Shown here: piece by piece, positions 59,313-64,000 of the stretch | How the letters are laid out: each line of letters begins with the position of its first letter | Numbering within the stretch: position 1 is the stretch's first letter | Assembly: GCF_002234675.1 (NCBI RefSeq) | Contig: NC_019873.2 | Location: forward strand, 6,473,158 to 6,537,157 | Direction: 5' to 3' | Source of the DNA: Oryzias latipes | Taxonomy: Eukaryota > Chordata > Actinopteri > Beloniformes > Adrianichthyidae | DNA length: 64,000 bases | Program-made: the position numbers and the translations under genes | The notes under the pieces: model-generated | Told to the model about the DNA's origin: nothing | The model's input: the letters and a program-made list of their open reading frames with translations, nothing else | Database searches by the model: none

Positions 59313-59803
59313 CTCGTTACTGAACGTAGGTCACATGCCCGATCAGAACTTAGCGTTACACTTGTGGATGTGGGATTTTCTGAAAATAATAAACAGTTGA
59401 AAAAGAAAAATAACATTTTTGAACAAACCATTCAAAGTATAACATTACATCAAAGATATTTTGGAAATTTACGTTCAACTTTGTAATCATGGATTCTTCA
59501 AAATCAGGCTAAACTTTCTTGGTGTACAAACATGATTAAATAAATGAGAAAAGGTCTGCTTACTTGATTGGCAATAGACTATTTTATGTTTATTTTAAAT
59601 CTTCTTAGCATGTCTTCAACTGGATATATTTGATGTAAATTGTTGAATTAAAATCTTTTATTTCATTAATAATACAGTATTTATGAATGGTGGGTACTAT
59701 CCCAATTTAAATCACATATGTTTGAGTCCCCCAAAAATTTGCATTAGATCGAACTGAACAAGAAACGTGATATTGATAGGACTTTCTTGATGTTTCTCTG
59801 ATG

Positions 59804-59860
59804 CCTCAGGCTTCAGGATGCCTCAGAGCCTCAGGCTTCAGGATGCCTCAGAGCCTCCCT
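59804..59860 (+). repeat. Short tandem repeat (GCCTCAGGCTTCAGGAT)
   Basis: GCCTCAGGCTTCAGGATGCC is repeated twice with a CTCAGA spacer at 59804-59855. It directly precedes the CpG-rich block. Confidence 0.85.
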
Positions 59861-60180
59861 TCCCCTCTCCACGTTTTCAGGCAGCTGCCAGCGCGCGCCC
59901 GCCCCCTGTCTGCAGCTCTCATTGGTGGCACAGGACGCTTGTCACCAATCGTCACTTCCGGGCCATGCCCAATCAGGCGAGTTTGGCCGGAAGTCGTCAC
60001 CCTCTCCCTGCGCTCCATTGGTGGCTGCCGCAGTCAGTTAGCGTTCCCTCCCACTGAGCACTGTCCGCCTCTCCGGCACCCTGTCTGCTGAAACCGCCGT
60101 CATATTTGTTGCTACAAGCCGCGTCGACCGCGGCAGGATAGACCCCATCATGACGAGGACCGGGGCTATCGCAGTATTTA
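59860..60180 (+). promoter_or_regulatory. CpG-rich candidate promoter of an unidentified gene
   Basis: A GC- and CpG-rich block in AT-rich surroundings, with ATTGG at 59921-59925 and 60018-60022, CCAAT at 59945-59949 and 59969-59973, and two ETS-type cores in opposite orientation (ACTTCCGG at 59954-59961, CCGGAAGT at 59988-59995). This combination is typical of housekeeping, often bidirectional, promoters. Likely direction is plus, given the spliced-looking segment downstream, but no gene was identified on either side. In mammals PIGF and CRIPT follow RHOQ and share a bidirectional promoter. I looked for both proteins here and did not recognise them. Confidence 0.5.
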
Positions 60181-60345
60181 AAATAGGCTTGACTTTCTAA
60201 AAAGTGGTGACCAGTTTTTTTTATAAGTGTATTTGAAATATTCGGGATGGTACCGTTAAGCTTTTTTGTGCGAGTTTTGGTTTCCGACACCGTGGTCCGC
60301 AAGGGGGATCTATGCCCAACTTCTCTTAATAGCCATTTTTTGCAG

Positions 60346-60400
60346 ACAAAGAGAGCTGTTGAGTAAAGCTTTCAGGAGGCTCACGGGTAAGATTGTGTTC
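60346..60400 (+). other. Candidate small non-coding exon
   Basis: The sequence CATTTTTTGCAG at 60335-60346 resembles an acceptor, and CACGG then GTAAGATT near 60385 a strong donor. About 40 bases lie between. This could be a 5' UTR exon, or the donor alone may end a longer first exon from the CpG block. There is no coding frame support. Confidence 0.3.
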
Positions 60401-61169
60401 TAGAAAACACTCTGCTATCACCAGACATTTCAAATGTATATTATTAATCTCTAAATATCATCCTTAGATTATTTTTGTTCAATTGTATGTCGATTTTTTT
60501 TTTACAAGCTAGCATGCTAAGTCTGCTAGGTGGTTAATTAGCTGAAGCTAACTAAAATGTTAGAAATTCCTAACCTGGAGATGCTAACTGTTAGCAACTT
60601 GTAAGCCGGGTTGATAAGTGAACCAAACTAAGAGACAGGTTTATTTTTTATGTCTAATAATTTTTGTTGAACACCCACCATGTAGTTGTGAGTCTGAAAA
60701 ACATCCCACTTGCCCTGTGTAGCTGTCTTTCGAGGTGTACTTGGACTGGCTGGCTCAGAATCGGGTTAGCAGGTCCGCTAGCTTGGCATGATGGAGCAGA
60801 GACGAACGGGGCCTCCACAAACCTGAAGGCCCCTCAACCATTTCGATAGATTCGCTACGATCGGGGTTTAGCTGAAGAGTTGCAATGATGGAGAAATGGA
60901 GGAAACTTTAAATTTGTTGTTATGGTTACCATAATATAACGTGCAGTTGGATGAATGTGAGGATCATTTGAAACTTAGGTTTTTTTTTGTTGGACATACA
61001 TAAAATAATTATCAGTGACTTTAACTGGACTTTTACTGGACGTTTATAATGTTTGCTTTATTCCCACTGATCTCTTTATTGTTGTTAAATTATTTTGTAC
61101 TCCTTCCATAGTTTCTTTTCCCAGCATACAGTAGAAAAAGACGCAAATCAAATGTAACTTTGATTTACT

Positions 61170-61171
61170 CT

Positions 61172-61241
<70 letters not shown>

Positions 61242-61255
61242 AAGAGAGAGAGAGA
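61170..61255. repeat. (TA)n(CA)n(GA)n compound microsatellite
   Basis: (TA)n to 61226, then CACACACACACACA, then AAAGAGAGAGAGAGA. Simple sequence with no coding value. Confidence 0.95.
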
Positions 61256-61423
61256 TTTAGAGAGATATATCTCTAAACTTCACATTTTTAGGTTTTTGCT
61301 TCTATGTAAGGTGAAATCTTTCCCAGTTTATTCTTGGCATTAGATCCACATTATATGGCAGTTAAAAAAAAACTGAAATTCTTCTGCCAGATTGTAAATA
61401 AAAACAGCCTTTTTTTCATCAGG

Positions 61424-61627
61424 TTAATAGCAAATTCTCAGCGGCTTCCTGCCAACCCACACATCTTTGAGAAAGGAAAGGCACCGCGCATCTCTTTCCA
61501 ACTCCAGTCCGGTCGGAACACAGAAGAAATCCTCCCTGAATATTGTCTTCCTCCCAACCGTCTCATGGACCCGTGTGATCCCTGGAGAATGGGCGTGTTG
61601 GGCTGCCGGAGAACAGAAGTAGCTTAG
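61424..61627 (+). CDS. Unassigned open frame, possible terminal exon
   Basis: The frame after a TTTTTTCATCAG acceptor-like sequence (61412-61423) reads LIANSQRLPANPHIFEKGKA, continues with a proline- and arginine-rich stretch and ends with stop TAG at 61625-61627. It is more GC-rich than its flanks and has no long simple repeats. I do not recognise the protein and found no matching upstream coding exon. It may be a real 3' exon of the gene whose promoter is near 60000, a repeat fragment or chance. Confidence 0.25.
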   Translation, partial: LIANSQRLPANPHIFEKGKAPRISFQLQSGRNTEEILPEYCLPPNRLMDPCDPWRMGVLGCRRTEVA

Positions 61628-64000
61628 TTCAGTTTCAGGATGGGTCTAAGTGGACGCGGATTGGATTGCAATTTAATTGTGTGTTGTTTTTGATAGTCAT
61701 CTTATTTTTTCCAACCTTAGATTAGTCTTGACGGGAAATGTGGATATGATGCTGCGTGTGCTTTTGTGCGGTTATGCAGACCCCATACCAACCTCTTGTA
61801 ATGTAAAGCAGCTGGTGCTTTCATGTTTGTAGTAGTTAAACAAATCTCACATCATGGATTCTTGATGCAATAATAGTGACCAGTAAAAAGCTAATCTAGC
61901 TTCCAGCAGTTTTTCATTTGCTTTGGCCGTTCTTTCAAATACATTAAAATTGTTAAATGCCAGCTATCACACAATTGACATCTTTCCCTTTAGGTTTTTT
62001 CTTCATGTAGTACGTTTTCTTCAATATTTGACAGTTTTTGGAGACCCTTTTCTAATTTTTAGAAGCATAGCCCCGGTTTTTAAGTTTAAAGTTATGACCA
62101 AACTTGCAGGTGAAACATTCCAACCAACATAGCAAGCTCAGCTGTTCAGGATTTCACTAAACAAAACATTTCATCTGTCCGAATTAAAATTTTGTAGTCT
62201 GTGATGAATTTGTTTTAGTTTGTCAAATCTTTTTGTCCTGGCTGCACCCGTGAAGTCCCGGTGGACTGGCACATTTCCGTGTACCTTGTGACCCAACCAA
62301 AACAGCGATTATTACATGTTTTGCTTCACAAATTAGATTAAGCTACACAAGTCATCAGAGCGAGTGTTGAACTGTGTCGCTTCCTTTGATGAAATCCTGG
62401 ATTCCTGTCCAAGTCTGGAATCTGAGCCTAATGGGTTCTTTATTTTATTGTTTTGGGATAAAAATTGGAAAATTGTTACTTGGCTTCTGAACTAAAAGCT
62501 TTTCTATAACAGGGAAAACACACTTGTGCAAGTTAAAACTATTAAAGAAGGATTATTTGAATATCGTTTTTATGACAATTTCATTTTTGTGCATGAAAGT
62601 ACACTGATATCCTCATAGATGAAATGGTTTAAGGTATTTTGAAAACTATGGAGCCAAATGTTGCTTTAAAAAAAATAATTTATGCTTTTTTTATTGAATT
62701 TTTTTATTAAAGAACTGCAGTAGGTTATGGCAATATCAATCTGCAGTAAGTCATTTCTGTTTTGCATCAGGTACAATAACACAAAATGTCAAATTTTAAC
62801 TAGGAGTAAATGTAAAGGTGTGTCATAGACACATGCGTAGAATAAAACATGAAATTCGTCAAACAGGATGATGCATCTATTTAGGTCAATTATACCTTTT
62901 TGATGTTTTATGTAGGTCTTTAAAGTAAAAAACTTTGACACCGCACCCTAAACCTAGTATTAAATATTCTCCTCTGCTCCCTTAAACCGATGTAAAAGAT
63001 TTCTGACTCATTTTTTTGTGTCCACTGCAGATTATAATCTTATCCAGTTGTTTGTTTGCTGGTTTCTATAGTTTCTCTTAACAGTCTACAGAAATCTTTA
63101 CATCATTTGATTGGTCCTGACATTGACTATATCAGAGAACTGGACCGAGTTGGTGTGACATCACCCAAAGCAAATGACTCACTTCTGGCTCCAACCAAAT
63201 GAAGTCAATTCAGTGGCCATGTTTTTGTTTTATGACACAGGAACCGCCATGTGAGATCAGGCAACATCAGTAAAATGTGTCTGTTCCAAGTCAGAGTCAA
63301 TGTTTCTATGGCAACCACTCCTTCAGGAGTGAGCTTGTTGGAAGTCTGCACCCCTAAAAAGAGGGCTACGTGAAATCTAACATTCAACATGACCCAACAT
63401 CTGATTGGTCAGTTTATAACTTGGATAATTTGTACCACAGAAACAATATCATAATAAAAAAATGAGGATTCTGAAGTACCTGTTAAAAAAGGTAATAAAT
63501 AAAGAATGGTTACTCTGACAAATAGAATGACTATTAGCTGTTTATTTCTGTGGGATTTTGGCTTCTTGGAACCAGCGGGTACTTCCTGTTTGGAATGCCA
63601 GGGGGAGGAGTCACTCAGTCCAGTTCTCATATAGTTAATGGTCCAGGATCATTGCTTATAAAAAATGTAACTTAAAATAAAGAAACTGTTTAGTTTCTTT
63701 ACTAAACAGTTAGTCATACCATATTAGCATAGTTTCAGTATTTTATAATCCAACAAACATTTTTATTCTTTTTTTTAGTTTGTTGGAGAGAGAAAAAGGA
63801 CCAAACACCAACAGATGCATGTTAATTACATGAATGAATAAGGATAGGAGACCAATTCTTTTAATTTATACATTTCAAACCTGTTTAAGAGTTTTTTTTT
63901 TTAAATTACCTGTATAGTTATTACATCAACTCCTGGTGCCCATAAAATATTTTCTTCTTATGAAAATATAACGAATAACCATTTTATGTAATTTGTTATA
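61628..64000. other. AT-rich sequence without recognised genes
   Basis: No exons, RNA genes or confident repeat families were recognised. Short frames (61923-62132, 63205-63390, 63409-63630) lack motifs. If a gene starts at the CpG block near 60000, this could be its intron. Confidence 0.5.

Noticed and set aside
46300-64000. PIGF and CRIPT, expected after RHOQ by mammalian synteny
   Set aside because: I looked for their characteristic protein stretches on both strands and did not recognise any.

Overview
The window is nuclear DNA of a vertebrate, almost certainly a teleost fish. The evidence is three conserved vertebrate genes with GT-AG introns, long (TA)n microsatellites, CpG-rich promoters, and fish-type repeats: tRNA-derived SINEs, an L1/Tx1-type LINE, L2-type LINE tails, an LINE with a restriction-enzyme-like endonuclease, and many small DNA transposons. 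The species is not determined. No prokaryotic, phage or organelle signature was seen, and no new multi-gene system was found. The unusual content is repeat architecture.

Genes, all on the + strand. (1) The last coding exon of MCM8 (1998-2090), with its 3' UTR and poly(A) signal. (2) A complete CRLS1 (cardiolipin synthase): seven coding exons from 2854 to 19463, about 346 codons. The MCM8 then CRLS1 order is the same as in other vertebrates. (3) A complete RHOQ/TC10 Rho GTPase: five coding exons from 28618 to 46283, 207 codons, ending in a CLIT prenylation box, with a candidate poly(A) signal near 48518. A CpG-rich block at 59860-60180, with CCAAT and ETS-type motifs, looks like the promoter of a further gene that I could not identify. 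A spliced-looking segment (60346-60400) and an unassigned ORF (up to 61627) lie downstream of it.

Layout. 1-1997: MCM8 intron with repeat A copy 1. 2854-19463: CRLS1. Its 9.7-kb first intron is mostly a nest of transposons: a hAT-like outer element (3595-12178) holding repeat A copy 2, a 1.6-kb long-inverted-repeat element, a second hAT-like element and a degenerate L1/Tx1 LINE with a SINE in its endonuclease region. 20000-28200: intergenic repeats, including a minisatellite, a SINE, a small palindromic-end element, a 240-bp (TA)n tract and a truncated RLE-type LINE. 28200-48500: RHOQ. Its 11.4-kb second intron carries two perfect hairpins, hAT-like elements and a 16-copy 40-bp minisatellite that appears to derive from a Tc1 transposase fragment. 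48600-64000: gene-poor, with LINE tails, two tRNA-derived SINEs, a C-rich strand-asymmetric block at about 56060-57480, and a repeat split by a possible solo LTR.

The genes do not form an operon-like unit. MCM8 (recombination helicase), CRLS1 (mitochondrial cardiolipin synthesis) and RHOQ (plasma-membrane GTPase signalling) are neighbours by synteny. All calls come from reading the sequence and recalled family knowledge. No database search was run.
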